Source: Streptomyces caeruleatus
GTDB taxonomy: Bacteria; Actinomycetota; Actinomycetes; Streptomycetales; Streptomycetaceae
Direction of reading: 5' to 3'
Length of the DNA stretch: 64,000 nucleotides
Assembly (NCBI RefSeq): GCF_001514235.1
Contig: NZ_KQ948928.1
Location: 452,403-516,402, forward strand
Positions 8,352-17,447 of the stretch are shown here, piece after piece (the first letter of the stretch is position 1; each line of letters opens with the position of its first letter). The notes under the pieces are model-generated. The model was given only the letters and a program-made list of their open reading frames with translations, was not told where the DNA came from and did not search any database. The position numbers and the translations under genes are program-made.

Positions 8352-9202
8352 GCTCGCTCGCCTTCACTGACGCGGCCGCTGCTTTCTGCGCCTTCCGTGC
8401 CCTCCGCGCCTTCCGTGCCGTCCGTGCCGTCCGTGCTGTCGGCGCGCAGGAAGTCCTCGACCACGCGGATGAGCTCCAGCGGCGTCTCGTCCATGGAGTA
8501 GTGGCCCGCGGAAGGGAGTTCGTGCAGCTCGGCCCGTGGATACCAGGTCATCCACGTCCCGCGGAGAAGGTCGGCGGACAGGGCGGGGTCGAGGGCGCCG
8601 GCCACGGCGAGCGCGGGGATGGGGGAGCCCTCGACCCGTGTGTGGAAGTCCTCCCCGGCCCAGGAGTCCAGCCAGGCGCGGAACGCCTTCTGGTCGCTGA
8701 CGGCGAGCGAACGGGCGACCATCCGGTCGAGCCAGGCGTCCGGCCGACGGCCACCGGTGGTGACGTCGATGATGGCGCGCCGGTTGGCCGGCTGGTGCGC
8801 CGCGTCCGCGAACAGCTCCCACTGCTCGGGCGGCAACGCCAGTCCCGAAGCGGGCACCGGCGAGACCCCGACCAGCCTGCGCAGCCGGTGCGGGGCGACG
8901 GCGAGGAGGCGCTGGCCGACCGCCCCGCCCATCGAGTGCCCGACCACCGAGAACCGCTCCCAGCCGAGCCGGTCGGCCAGTTCCACCAGGTCGAGGGCCG
9001 CCTCGTTGGTCGTGTACGCGCCGACGGCGTCCTTCGCGGCGCCGTAGCCGCGCATGTCGACGAGCGCGTAGGTGAACTCCGTACGGTCGAGGTCGGGGAG
9101 GACCGCCGCGTAGGCGGACCGATCGGCGAACCAGCCGTGCACCGCGAAGACCTTGTGGGCGCCGTCACCGTGCAGCTCATGGGGGAGCGAGAAGGAGGTC
9201 AT
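8348..9202 (-). CDS. Alpha/beta-hydrolase coupled to the P450
   Basis: Alpha/beta-hydrolase of about 284 residues. The nucleophile elbow is VVGHSMGGAVGQ, the oxyanion region VFAVHGWFADRSAY, and the C-terminal histidine lies in LPSAGHYSMDETP; an acidic residue in AGALDPALS completes the triad. The C-terminus degenerates into Thr/Glu/Gly/Asp repeats encoded by a repetitive GC tract at 8390-8440. Start ATG 9202 (MTSFSLPHE) is chosen by homology; ATG 9220 is possible and neither has a good ribosome site. The stop overlaps the P450 start by 4 bases. The natural substrate is unknown; an esterase, lactonase or epoxide hydrolase are options. Confidence 0.87.
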   Translation of the reverse strand: MTSFSLPHELHGDGAHKVFAVHGWFADRSAYAAVLPDLDRTEFTYALVDMRGYGAAKDAVGAYTTNEAALDLVELADRLGWERFSVVGHSMGGAVGQRLLAVAPHRLRRLVGVSPVPASGLALPPEQWELFADAAHQPANRRAIIDVTTGGRRPDAWLDRMVARSLAVSDQKAFRAWLDSWAGEDFHTRVEGSPIPALAVAGALDPALSADLLRGTWMTWYPRAELHELPSAGHYSMDETPLELIRVVEDFLRADSTDGTDGTEGAEGTEGAESSGRVSEGERA

Positions 9203-9231
9203 GGGACCAAGGTGGACCATATCGGTGGAGA

Positions 9232-9584
9232 CCGACAGAGCCCGGGCGGGCTCGGGGCTCCCGCTCGCCTGTGCCATCGCCGTCCCGCTCGGCCTGGTCC
9301 TCGGCAGCGTGCCGGTCGTCGATGCCGCCGTACGCGCAACCGTCGAGTTGCCGCGGCCGCTGCCGTCCGTCGCGCTGGTGACATACGCGTCCGTCTGACC
9401 GGTCCTCTTCCTCACCGTCTGCGGCCTCGGCGAGACCGACCCCCTGGCCAAGGGCACCCTGCGCGCCTTCGGCTTCGGCCGCCTCGCCGTCCTCCTACGG
9501 GACGAACTACCCGCCACCGCCCCCTGCATCGCCGCCGGCCTCGGCATCTTCATCACCCAGTCGGGACTGGCCACCTGGCGCCCA
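9232..9584 (+). pseudogene. Remnant of an ABC-transporter permease (SsuC/TauC/NrtB type)
   Basis: In frame with 9153 the translation reads ACAIAVPLGLVLGSVPVVDA and later LPRPLPSVALVTYAS before a TGA at 9396-9398. The same frame then continues CGLGETD and RAFGFGRLAVLLRDELPATA, followed by AAGLGIFITQSGLATW. These are the typical successive segments of nitrate/sulfonate-type permeases, but with an internal stop, missing membrane segments between them and no C-terminus. It is therefore a decayed gene, not an intergenic spacer. An intact permease of the same broad family lies at 63057-63947. Confidence 0.72.
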
Positions 9585-9590
9585 CGTACT

Positions 9591-10139
9591 TCATCGACGT
9601 CCGCCGAACTCCCAGTCGTGGACCTCGATGTCCGCGTACCGGTCCGCAGTCAGGGTGGCGCGTGCCGTGTCCGGGTCCGGGGCCCGGAGCAGCACCGCCG
9701 TGCCCAGCCATGTGTCGCCGTCGTCGGACAGCAACGGCCCGTACGCGATCAGCTCGTCCCTGTCGGGCGGCGGGGCGAGGTCGGCGGCCGCGCCCTCGCC
9801 GAGGCCGAGCACGAGGTACCGGTTGCCATCACTGCGGCCACCGGGAAAATCCCACATGGTGCGCCCCAGTACGTTGCGCCATCGGCGCAGCAGCACGTCC
9901 CGGTACGCACCCGCCTGGTAGTTGGGCTCGTCGAAGGCGAACGCGCGGGCAGCGGCGGGATCGGGCAGATCGACGATGTGCACGCTTCCGGTGGGCGTCT
10001 CCCCGTCGCCGGCGAAGGTCGGGCCGCGAGCGATCAGCTCCTTGGCGTACCGGTCCATGTAGGACCAGTGCTCCTCCAGCAACTCCTCGCGCAACGCGAG
10101 AGAATCCAGCCGGTCCCGGTGGTAGCAGAAGAACTCCAT
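9591..10139 (-). CDS. YCII-domain protein (two YciI-like units)
   Basis: Small cytosolic protein of 182 residues built from two YciI-like ferredoxin-fold units. The first (1-95) starts MEFFCYHRDRLDS and contains the hallmark pattern EEHWSYMDRYAKELIARGPT and GSVHIVDLPDPAAARAFAFDEPNYQAGAYRDVLLRRW. The second (about 105-182) repeats ELIAYGPLLSDDGDTWLGTAVLLRAPDPDTARA. ATG 10139 follows GAGGAAGGG. Such proteins are usually of unknown enzymatic role. The gene ends almost against the permease pseudogene. Confidence 0.85.
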   Translation of the reverse strand: MEFFCYHRDRLDSLALREELLEEHWSYMDRYAKELIARGPTFAGDGETPTGSVHIVDLPDPAAARAFAFDEPNYQAGAYRDVLLRRWRNVLGRTMWDFPGGRSDGNRYLVLGLGEGAAADLAPPPDRDELIAYGPLLSDDGDTWLGTAVLLRAPDPDTARATLTADRYADIEVHDWEFGGRR

Positions 10140-10235
10140 GCCCACAGACCCTTCCTCAGCGAGCGCACCCTTCTCAACCGGCTTTGGCGACAAGGGCGGG
10201 ACGGGCAGGCGCGGCCCGGGTGAGAGTCGGCCCGC

Positions 10236-11501
10236 TCAACCCACCCGCACGTCCTGCCACACCAGCCGGTGATCGGACGTCGGCACCGTCGCCCCGTCCC
10301 CCACCAGCCGGTACAGCGGGTCGTCGGACGTCGGCCAGAAGACGCCGTTCGCCCCCGGTATCAGCCCCCTGGACGGGAGAACGTAGTCGACGCGCAGATT
10401 CCCCGGCGCGGTGTCACCGAAGTCGGACGTGTCGTACGCCGGGTCACCGAGGTGCGAGGCATTGGCGCCGCCCTGCAGCCTCGCCGCCTCCACGCCGCCC
10501 GCGCTGGACGGCGGGGTCGAGGGCAGCTCCACCGCCGGGTGGTCGAGCAACTGCCTTATCGCGTGGGCGTAACTGTCCCCGTCGTACGGATCCGCGTTGT
10601 TGTCCCCGGCGATCACGAACCGCGCGCCGGTCCGCAGTCCACCACGCCGCCCCTTGTCGTCGTACAGATAGGCACTGCGCCGACGGCCGCCGACGTAGTC
10701 GGCCCACAGCCGGATCTCGTCGTGGTTGCGCCGACCGTTACGGTCCTCGGGTCCGTCGAAGGTGGGCGGCGTCGGATGCGAGACGAGGAAGTGCACGGTG
10801 TCGCGCCCGACGCACACCGGCACGTCCCAGTGACTCTTCGACGACAGCCGCAGAATCGCACGGGCCTCGTCGCTGTAGTAGTCCGACGGCATGACATTGG
10901 CCGGCATGTCCTTCCACAGGAACCGCTGGAAGGTCCGCACCGCAGGCGTGTCGATCGGGAACTTCGACAGCACGACCATCCCGTACTGCCCCGGGAACCA
11001 GCCGTAGCCGTACGCGTCCTGCCCGTACGCGTCCGAACCGGGCGTCGTGACGGCGCCGTTCTTCCCGTCGAGGTCCACACCGGAGGCGGCGCCCGTGTTC
11101 ACCGGGCCGGTGAAGTGGTACGGGAAACGGACCGGCTTCGATCCGTTGTGACCGACGGCCAGGTAGTTGCGCAGGAACAGCCGGACCGCTCGGCCCTGCT
11201 CGTCGTGGTCGAACTCGTTGATCAGCAGCACGTCCGGGTCGACCCGCTGGATGGTCTCGGCCACGTTGCGTGCCTGGGCGTTGTCCGGCGTGGACAGGTC
11301 GGCGATCAGCGAACCCTGGCTGCCGCGGTTCAGCGAGGCGTTGAAGGTGGCGAACCGCACGGACCGGCGGCCGTGCCGCTCGGCCGCCGAGACAGGGAAC
11401 GCAGTGGTCGCCGAGGCCGGGATCGCCGCGGTCGTGGCCAGCGCCGCCCCGGCGAGGGAGGCGAGCGCCGTGCGGCGTGAGAGGGATCCGGTGGGGTTCA
11501 T
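10236..11501 (-). CDS. Tat-exported endonuclease/exonuclease/phosphatase-family protein
   Basis: Secreted 421-residue metal-dependent hydrolase of the EEP superfamily. The N-terminus has a twin-arginine signal (SLSRRTALASLAGAALATT). EEP motifs appear in order: RFATFNASLNR, INEFDHDE (metal-binding Glu), FLVSHPTPP (catalytic His), IAGDNNADP (Asp-Asn) and TSDHRLVW (Asp-His). ATG 11501 has GGAG nine bases upstream. Streptomyces homologues act on phosphodiesters or phosphate esters outside the cell, some linked to phosphate scavenging; the substrate is not evident here. It is monocistronic, divergent from geosmin synthase across 170 bases. Confidence 0.88.
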   Translation of the reverse strand: MNPTGSLSRRTALASLAGAALATTAAIPASATTAFPVSAAERHGRRSVRFATFNASLNRGSQGSLIADLSTPDNAQARNVAETIQRVDPDVLLINEFDHDEQGRAVRLFLRNYLAVGHNGSKPVRFPYHFTGPVNTGAASGVDLDGKNGAVTTPGSDAYGQDAYGYGWFPGQYGMVVLSKFPIDTPAVRTFQRFLWKDMPANVMPSDYYSDEARAILRLSSKSHWDVPVCVGRDTVHFLVSHPTPPTFDGPEDRNGRRNHDEIRLWADYVGGRRRSAYLYDDKGRRGGLRTGARFVIAGDNNADPYDGDSYAHAIRQLLDHPAVELPSTPPSSAGGVEAARLQGGANASHLGDPAYDTSDFGDTAPGNLRVDYVLPSRGLIPGANGVFWPTSDDPLYRLVGDGATVPTSDHRLVWQDVRVG

Positions 11502-11671
11502 CGCGACTCCGGAAAGGGAGGTGGACACTTGAGGTGCGAGAAGTCTGCGCGCGTAGAGATGAACGCCACAAGGGCCGCCGAGAACTCCCGGATTCACCCG
11601 CGATTCACGCGATGGTGTGATCATGTGCCGCGCCACGGATGCCACTTGAGCCCCAGGGGTAGGGCCCGGCC

Positions 11672-13831
11672 ATGACGCAGCAGCCCTTCGAACTCCCGCA
11701 CTTCTACATGCCGTATCCCGCGCGGCTGAACCCGCACGTCGACGAGGCGCGCGCCCACTCGACCGAATGGGCGCGCGAGATGGGCATGCTGGAAGGGTCC
11801 GGGGTCTGGGAACAGACCGACCTGGACGCGCACGACTACGGCCTGCTCTGCGCCTACACCCACCCCGAATGCGACGGTCCCGCGCTCTCCCTCATCACCG
11901 ACTGGTACGTGTGGGTCTTCTTCTTCGACGACCACTTCCTGGAGATCTTCAAGCGCACTCAGGACCGCGTCGGCGGCAAGACCTACCTGGACCGGCTGCC
12001 CCTGTTCATGCCGATGGACCTGTCGACCCCGATGCCCGAGCCGCAGAACCCGGTCGAGGCGGGCCTCGCCGACCTGTGGACGCGCACCGTGCCCAAGATG
12101 TCCGCCGACTGGCGCCGCCGCTTCTCCGTCGCGACCGAACACCTCCTCAACGAGTCACTGTGGGAGCTGTCCAACATCAACGAGGGCCGGGTCGCCAACC
12201 CGGTCGAGTACATCGAGATGCGCCGCAAGGTGGGCGGTGCCCCCTGGTCGTCGGGCCTGGTGGAGTACGCGACGTCCGAAGTGCCCGCGTCCGTCGCCGA
12301 GTCGAGGCCGCTGAGGGTCCTGATGGAGACCTTCTCGGACGCCGTGCACCTGCGCAACGACCTGTTCTCCTACCAGCGCGAGGTCGAGGATGAGGGCGAA
12401 CTCAGCAACGGCGTCCTGGTCCTGGAGACCTTCTTCGGCTGCACCACCCAGGAGGCCGCCGACACCGTCAACGACGTCCTCACCTCCCGGCTCCACCAGT
12501 TCGAGCACACCGCCCTCACCGAGGTCCCGGCCGTGGCGCTGGAGAAGGGGCTCACCCCGCAGGAGGTCGCCGCGGTCGCCGAGTACACCCGGGGACTGCA
12601 GGACTGGCAGTCCGGCGGCCACGAATGGCACATGCGCTCCAGCCGCTACATGAACGCGCGCGCCGAGCCCACCGCACCCTGGCGGACCCCGACCGGCCCA
12701 GGCACCTCCGCCGCCGACGTCGGCGCGCTGCTCGCGGCCGCCGGCGCCGAACGCCTGCGTGCCTACACGCACATGCCGTACCAGAAGGTCGGCCCGTCCC
12801 GGCTCCCCGACTTCTACATGCCCTTCCAACTGGAGCTCAGCCCGCACCTGGGCGCCGCCCGCCACCGCCTCACCGAGTGGTCGCACCGGATGGGCATCCT
12901 CCAGGAGGGTGTCTGGGACGAGGACAAGCTCGCCGCCGCCGACCTGCCGCTGTGCGCGGCCGGCCTCGACCCGGACGCCACGCCCGAGGCCCTCGACCTC
13001 AGCTCGCAGTGGCTCGCCTGGGGCACCTACGGCGACGACTACTATCCGCTGGTCTTCGGCCACCGCCGTGACCTCGCCGCCGCGCGGCTCACCACCCAGC
13101 GCCTCTCGGCCTGCATGCCCGTCGACGGCGAGCAGGCCGCCCTTCCGCTCAACGCCATGGAACGCGGCCTGATCGACCTGTGGGCGCGTACGACGGCGGC
13201 CATGACCCCCGAGCAACGCCGCTTCCTCAAGGACGCGGTGAACGTCATGACCGAGAGCTGGGTGTGGGAGCTGTCCAACCAGCTCCAGAACCGCGTCCCC
13301 GACCCGGTCGACTACCTGGAGATGCGGCGCGCCACCTTCGGCTCCGACCTCACGCTCAGCCTGTGCCGGATGGGCCACGGCCCCGCCGTCCCACCGGAGG
13401 TGTACCGCAGCGGTCCCGTCCGCTCGCTGGAGAACGCCGCCATCGACTACGCCTGCCTCCTCAACGACGTCTTCTCCTACCAGAAGGAGATCGAGTACGA
13501 GGGAGAGATCCACAACGCGATCCTCGTCGTGCAGAACTTCTTCGGCATCGACTACCCGACCGCGCTGTCCGTCGTGCACGACCTGATGACCCAGCGCATG
13601 CAGCAGTTCGAGCACGTGGCCGCACACGAACTGCCCATCGTGTACGACGACTTCGGGCTCTCTGACGAGGCCCGCGAGATCATGCGGAACTATGTGGTCG
13701 ACCTCCAGAACTGGATGGCGGGCATCCTGAACTGGCACCAGGAGGTCGACCGCTACAAGGCCGAGTACCTGGGCCGCCGCGCGCACGGCTTCCTGCCGGA
13801 CCGTGCCCCGGCCGTGCCCGTCCTCAGCTGA
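11672..13831 (+). CDS. geoA: Geosmin synthase (bifunctional sesquiterpene cyclase)
   Basis: Cytosolic 719-residue enzyme that turns farnesyl diphosphate into germacradienol/germacrene D in its N-terminal half and then geosmin in its C-terminal half. The N-terminal domain has the metal motif DDHFLE at residues 86-91 and the NSE motif in NDLFSYQRE near 229. The C-terminal domain, from about residue 360, has the variant DDYYP and NDVFSYQKE, as in characterised Streptomyces geosmin synthases. Length agrees with the family (about 725). AGGG lies 7 bases before the ATG. The stop overlaps the end of the convergent gene by 8 bases. This gene explains the earthy odour typical of the genus. Confidence 0.97.
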   Translation: MTQQPFELPHFYMPYPARLNPHVDEARAHSTEWAREMGMLEGSGVWEQTDLDAHDYGLLCAYTHPECDGPALSLITDWYVWVFFFDDHFLEIFKRTQDRVGGKTYLDRLPLFMPMDLSTPMPEPQNPVEAGLADLWTRTVPKMSADWRRRFSVATEHLLNESLWELSNINEGRVANPVEYIEMRRKVGGAPWSSGLVEYATSEVPASVAESRPLRVLMETFSDAVHLRNDLFSYQREVEDEGELSNGVLVLETFFGCTTQEAADTVNDVLTSRLHQFEHTALTEVPAVALEKGLTPQEVAAVAEYTRGLQDWQSGGHEWHMRSSRYMNARAEPTAPWRTPTGPGTSAADVGALLAAAGAERLRAYTHMPYQKVGPSRLPDFYMPFQLELSPHLGAARHRLTEWSHRMGILQEGVWDEDKLAAADLPLCAAGLDPDATPEALDLSSQWLAWGTYGDDYYPLVFGHRRDLAAARLTTQRLSACMPVDGEQAALPLNAMERGLIDLWARTTAAMTPEQRRFLKDAVNVMTESWVWELSNQLQNRVPDPVDYLEMRRATFGSDLTLSLCRMGHGPAVPPEVYRSGPVRSLENAAIDYACLLNDVFSYQKEIEYEGEIHNAILVVQNFFGIDYPTALSVVHDLMTQRMQQFEHVAAHELPIVYDDFGLSDEAREIMRNYVVDLQNWMAGILNWHQEVDRYKAEYLGRRAHGFLPDRAPAVPVLS

Positions 13832-15338
13832 CCTCCCGCACCCGCGCCGCCGTCGCCTCGGCGAGCTCTCGTACGCCGCTCGCGGCGTTCTCCGAGAGCT
13901 CGCCGAGTATCTCGTCGGCCGCGGTGAGGAGCGCGCGGGCCTCTTCGGGTAGGTGGGCGTCGGCCAGGGCGTGAGTGAGGCGGTAGTGCTCCTGGGCGAT
14001 GAAGCGACCGAAGTACACACCCTGCCAGTGACGCAGGGAGTCGTCTCCAGGGTCCGCCAGGATGCCGCGCAAAGCCTCCAGGCTCCTTGTCGCCTCCGCC
14101 AGTTGCCCGTCCGCACGCTCCAGGCCCGCCTGGTCGAGACGGGCCGAGACCCGGTCCCACGCCGTCTCCTGCAAGGCGGTGTACAGACGCTGGGCACGCA
14201 GTGCCTGGGTGCGGTCGCCGAGCTCCTCGAAGTCCCGGGCGAGCGCGCGCAGCGGGGCTGTGGTGAGTGCCCTTGACGCGTCGGGGCGGCGGAGTCTGCT
14301 CTGGTCCATGACGATCTCGTCCAGGTCGCGGATCAAGGCGACTCTGGCGAGCTCGGTCATACCCTGGTCCCGGGCCAGATCGGTCCAGGTGCTCAAGGGC
14401 TCGTCCGTCGGATCCGCACCGACCAGCATGTCGTCGAGCTCCCGCGCCCACGTACGCAACTCCTCCGCGCTCGCGCCCGGTTCCGGCATCCCGCCGAGGC
14501 CGCACGCCGTGTCGAAGTCGGTCTCGCGCACCTCGTTCAGCAACGCCAAGTCGCTGGTGTCCCCGTAGAGCCCCACCAGCACGGCCGCGACCCGCAGCTC
14601 CTCCGTCATCGACGACGCCGCCTCGTGCCGCAGCAGATGCCGCAGCAGCTCCAGGTCGCCCTCGGCACGGTCGAACTGCGCGGCCCGCAGGGCGAGTCGG
14701 CGGCGCACGGGATCCTCCGCCACCGCCTCCCGGGCCGCAGGGTCACCCGCCCGCAACAGGGCGAGGTCGGTCCGGCCGCTCGCGAGCACCGGCTCCCACA
14801 GGGGTGGACGCGGATACGAGTCCAGCAGCTGATAGGCGTTGTGCTCCGTCCCGTTCAGCAGCACGAAGTCGGGCTCGGTGCGCAGGAGTGCGGCGTCCAG
14901 CAGGGCTTCCAGCTCGGCGGCCGGGCGCTCGGGGAAGCCCAGCGCGGCGCGCAGTTCGGCTCGCGCGTCTTCGAGGCCGGGGCCCTGCCGAGGTCCCTCC
15001 CCGTCTTCTTCCCCTTCCCCTTCCCCTTCCCCTTCCCCTTCCTCGTCCTCTTCGGCCTCCGCCAGACCGATCATGATCTCCAGCGCCTCGTCGACACTCG
15101 ATCCGATGATCCCCGCCGAGCCCTCCGAGTCGGCGTACAGCAGCGACCCGTCCGCGCACACGAAGTACGTACCGCCGGTGTCGTCGCCCGCCACTATGTC
15201 GAGCGGTCCGCCCGAAGCCAGGCGTACCTCTTCGACATGGCCGTGGGAGGCACGGCCGATGTCGAAGTTGAAGGGGAAGGCGGCCAACTCGGCCAGGCGG
15301 ACGTTCTCTCGGAGCAGCCGCAACGCGTGATCGGTCAT
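13824..15338 (-). CDS. Uncharacterised protein with acidic Glu-Gly repeat tract
   Basis: A 504-residue cytosolic protein. The N-terminal 90 residues (FDIGRASHGHVEEVRLASGGPLD, then DDTGGTYFVCADGSLLYADSEG) form a compact domain resembling SMI1/KNR4-like beta folds. Next comes a low-complexity acidic stretch of alternating Glu and Gly, encoded by a pure (CCTTCC)n-type tract at 15008-15050. The remaining 350 residues are helical and Leu/Ala/Arg-rich, with TPR- or HEAT-like periodicity. The ATG at 15338 has no ribosome site. I do not recognise a function. The tract length is likely to vary between strains by slippage. Confidence 0.7.
   Translation of the reverse strand: MTDHALRLLRENVRLAELAAFPFNFDIGRASHGHVEEVRLASGGPLDIVAGDDTGGTYFVCADGSLLYADSEGSAGIIGSSVDEALEIMIGLAEAEEDEEGEGEGEGEGEEDGEGPRQGPGLEDARAELRAALGFPERPAAELEALLDAALLRTEPDFVLLNGTEHNAYQLLDSYPRPPLWEPVLASGRTDLALLRAGDPAAREAVAEDPVRRRLALRAAQFDRAEGDLELLRHLLRHEAASSMTEELRVAAVLVGLYGDTSDLALLNEVRETDFDTACGLGGMPEPGASAEELRTWARELDDMLVGADPTDEPLSTWTDLARDQGMTELARVALIRDLDEIVMDQSRLRRPDASRALTTAPLRALARDFEELGDRTQALRAQRLYTALQETAWDRVSARLDQAGLERADGQLAEATRSLEALRGILADPGDDSLRHWQGVYFGRFIAQEHYRLTHALADAHLPEEARALLTAADEILGELSENAASGVRELAEATAARVREVS
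15008..15050. repeat. Hexanucleotide CCTTCC-type microsatellite inside a coding region
   Basis: A run of CCTTCC/CCTTCCC units encodes the Glu-Gly tract of the 13824-15338 protein. Because units are multiples of three, slippage would change repeat number without breaking the frame. Confidence 0.7.
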
Positions 15339-15502
15339 GTCACAGAACGTAACAGCGGCCACTGACAACGGACTTCCGTACTCCGGATGCGGTTTCCGAA
15401 ACTTTTCGTGCGGAATCGGATATTCAGGGAACTTGGGCGGTGCGCTGGGAGTCTTCTGGGATGAGGGGAACAGACGACGAGAACACACGGGGGTGTTCGA
15501 CC

Positions 15503-17395
15503 TTGACCGACATCATCGAGAGGCTCACGGACAGCGACAGCGACAGTGGCGGCGACCTCAGGGCCGAGACCGGCGAGCTCACGCCGTACCTGGCCCCGCT
15601 GCCCGTCCCCACCGTCCTGCGGCCCGCTTCCGAAGACGTCTTACGTGAGACCGAGATCGCCCTGCGCCCGACCTGGGTGCGCCTGCACCCGCAGCTGCCG
15701 CCGACCCTGATGTGGGGGTACGACGGGCAGGTGCCGGGCCCGACCATCGAGGTGCGCCGCGGACAGCGCGTCCGTATCGCCTGGACCAACCGCGTCCCCA
15801 AGGACAGCGAGTACCCGGTCGCCTCGGTGGAGGTGCCGCTGCGCACCGACGGCCGTCCGCCCGCCACCACCGAGCCCGGCCGCGAGGGCGTCGAGCCGAA
15901 CAAGGACGTCGCCGCCCTGCCCGCCTGGTCGGTGACCCATCTGCACGGCGCCCAGACGGGCGGCGGCAACGACGGCTGGGCGGACAACGCGGTCGGCTTC
16001 GGCGACGCCCAGCTGTCCGAGTACCCGAACGACCACCAGGCGGTGCAGTGGTGGTACCACGACCACGCGATGAACATCACGCGGTGGAACGTGATGACGG
16101 GCCTGTACGGCACCTACCTCGTCCGGGACGACGAGGAGGACGCCCTTCGCCTGCCGTGCGGGGAGCGGGAGATCCCGCTGCTGCTCGCCGACCGCAATCT
16201 CGACACCGACGAGGACGGTCGGCTCAACGGACGGCTGCTGCACAAGACGGTGATCGTCCAGGAGAAGAACCCGGAGACGGGCAAGCCGGTCTCCATCCCG
16301 TTCAGCGGCCCGTACACCACCGTCAACGGCCGGATCTGGCCGTACGCCGAGGTGGACGACGGCTGGTACCGGTTCCGGCTGGTCAACGCGTCCAACGCGC
16401 GCATCTACAACCTCGTCCTGGTCGACGAGGACGACAACCCGGTCCCGGGCATCGTCCACCAGATCGGCAGCGACGGCGGACTGCTGCCGCGCCCGGTGCC
16501 GATCGACTTCGACGGCGCGCTGCCCACCCTGACCGCGGCGCCGGCCGAGCGCTTCGACCTGCTCGTCGACTTCCGCGGTCTCGCGGGCCGAAAGCTCCGC
16601 CTGGTCAACAAGGGCCGCAACCAGCCGCCGGGCGTGCCCGACCCGGCCGGTGACGTGCGCTTTCCGGCGGTCATGGAGTTCCGGGTCCGGGAGAGCTGCG
16701 AGGAGGACACCTTCGAACTGCCAGAGGTGCTCTCCGGCTCCTTCCGCCGGCTCACCCACGACATCGAGCACGGCCACCGGCTGATCGTCCTCACCCCGCC
16801 CGCCACCAAGGGAGGCGGCGGCCACCCGGAGATCTGGGAGATGACGGAGGTCGAGGACCCGGGCGACATCCAGGTCCCCACCGAGGGCGTCATCCAGGTG
16901 ACCGGACCGGACGGGAGGACGAAGACCTACCGGCGCACGGCCCGCACGTTCAACGACGGCCTGGGCTTCACCATCGCCGAGGGCAGCCACGAGCAGTGGA
17001 GCTTCCTCAACCTCGCCCCGATCGTCCACCCCATGCACATCCACCTGGCCGACTTCCAGTTGCTGGGCCGGGACGCCTACGACGTCTCCGGCTTCGACCC
17101 GGTGGTCGGCGGCACCCGCAGCCCCGTCCGGTACGACGCCGGCACCACCGTCCCGCTGGCGCCCAACGAACTCGGCTACAAGGACGTCTTCCGGGTGCCG
17201 GGGAACCAGATGCTCCGGGTCATGGGCAAGTTCGACGGCGCGTACGGCCGGTTCATGTACCACTGCCACCTGCTGGAGCACGAGGACATGGGCATGATGC
17301 GGCCCTTCGTCGTCATGCCCGCGGAGGCCCTGAAGTTCGACCACGGCGCCGGCCACGGCGGGCACGGCGGCCACGGGGAGGGGCACACGGGCTGA
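15503..17395 (+). CDS. phsA: Phenoxazinone synthase (multicopper oxidase)
   Basis: Multicopper oxidase of 630 residues that couples two o-aminophenols into a phenoxazinone, the last chromophore step of actinomycin-type compounds. The TTG start gives MTDIIERLTDSDSDS, which as remembered is also how the S. antibioticus enzyme begins; long blocks such as RPASEDVLRETEIALRPTWV agree as well. Copper ligands are visible in THLHGAQ, WWYHDHAMN, HPMHIHLADF and YHCHLLEHEDMGMM. The C-terminus is His/Gly-rich. GGGGG lies about 10 bases upstream; an ATG at 15461 is less likely. A TTA codon at 15641-15643 implies bldA dependence. No actinomycin peptide synthetase or aminophenol genes are adjacent, so the physiological substrate is open. 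Confidence 0.93.
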   Translation: MTDIIERLTDSDSDSGGDLRAETGELTPYLAPLPVPTVLRPASEDVLRETEIALRPTWVRLHPQLPPTLMWGYDGQVPGPTIEVRRGQRVRIAWTNRVPKDSEYPVASVEVPLRTDGRPPATTEPGREGVEPNKDVAALPAWSVTHLHGAQTGGGNDGWADNAVGFGDAQLSEYPNDHQAVQWWYHDHAMNITRWNVMTGLYGTYLVRDDEEDALRLPCGEREIPLLLADRNLDTDEDGRLNGRLLHKTVIVQEKNPETGKPVSIPFSGPYTTVNGRIWPYAEVDDGWYRFRLVNASNARIYNLVLVDEDDNPVPGIVHQIGSDGGLLPRPVPIDFDGALPTLTAAPAERFDLLVDFRGLAGRKLRLVNKGRNQPPGVPDPAGDVRFPAVMEFRVRESCEEDTFELPEVLSGSFRRLTHDIEHGHRLIVLTPPATKGGGGHPEIWEMTEVEDPGDIQVPTEGVIQVTGPDGRTKTYRRTARTFNDGLGFTIAEGSHEQWSFLNLAPIVHPMHIHLADFQLLGRDAYDVSGFDPVVGGTRSPVRYDAGTTVPLAPNELGYKDVFRVPGNQMLRVMGKFDGAYGRFMYHCHLLEHEDMGMMRPFVVMPAEALKFDHGAGHGGHGGHGEGHTG

Positions 17396-17447
17396 CGTAG
17401 GCACCTACTCACGTACGCGCGCGTGGGGCGTCACCGACGCGTAGGCG

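Noticed and set aside
8348..9574. Extended N-terminus for the alpha/beta-hydrolase
   Set aside because: The added 120 residues are basic low-complexity sequence antisense to the permease pseudogene; the hydrolase domain starts at MTSFSLPHE.
8501..10894. Long plus-strand frame over the hydrolase, YCII and EEP genes
   Set aside because: It is a GC-driven shadow, Arg/Pro-rich, without a ribosome site, running antisense to three genes with clear motifs.
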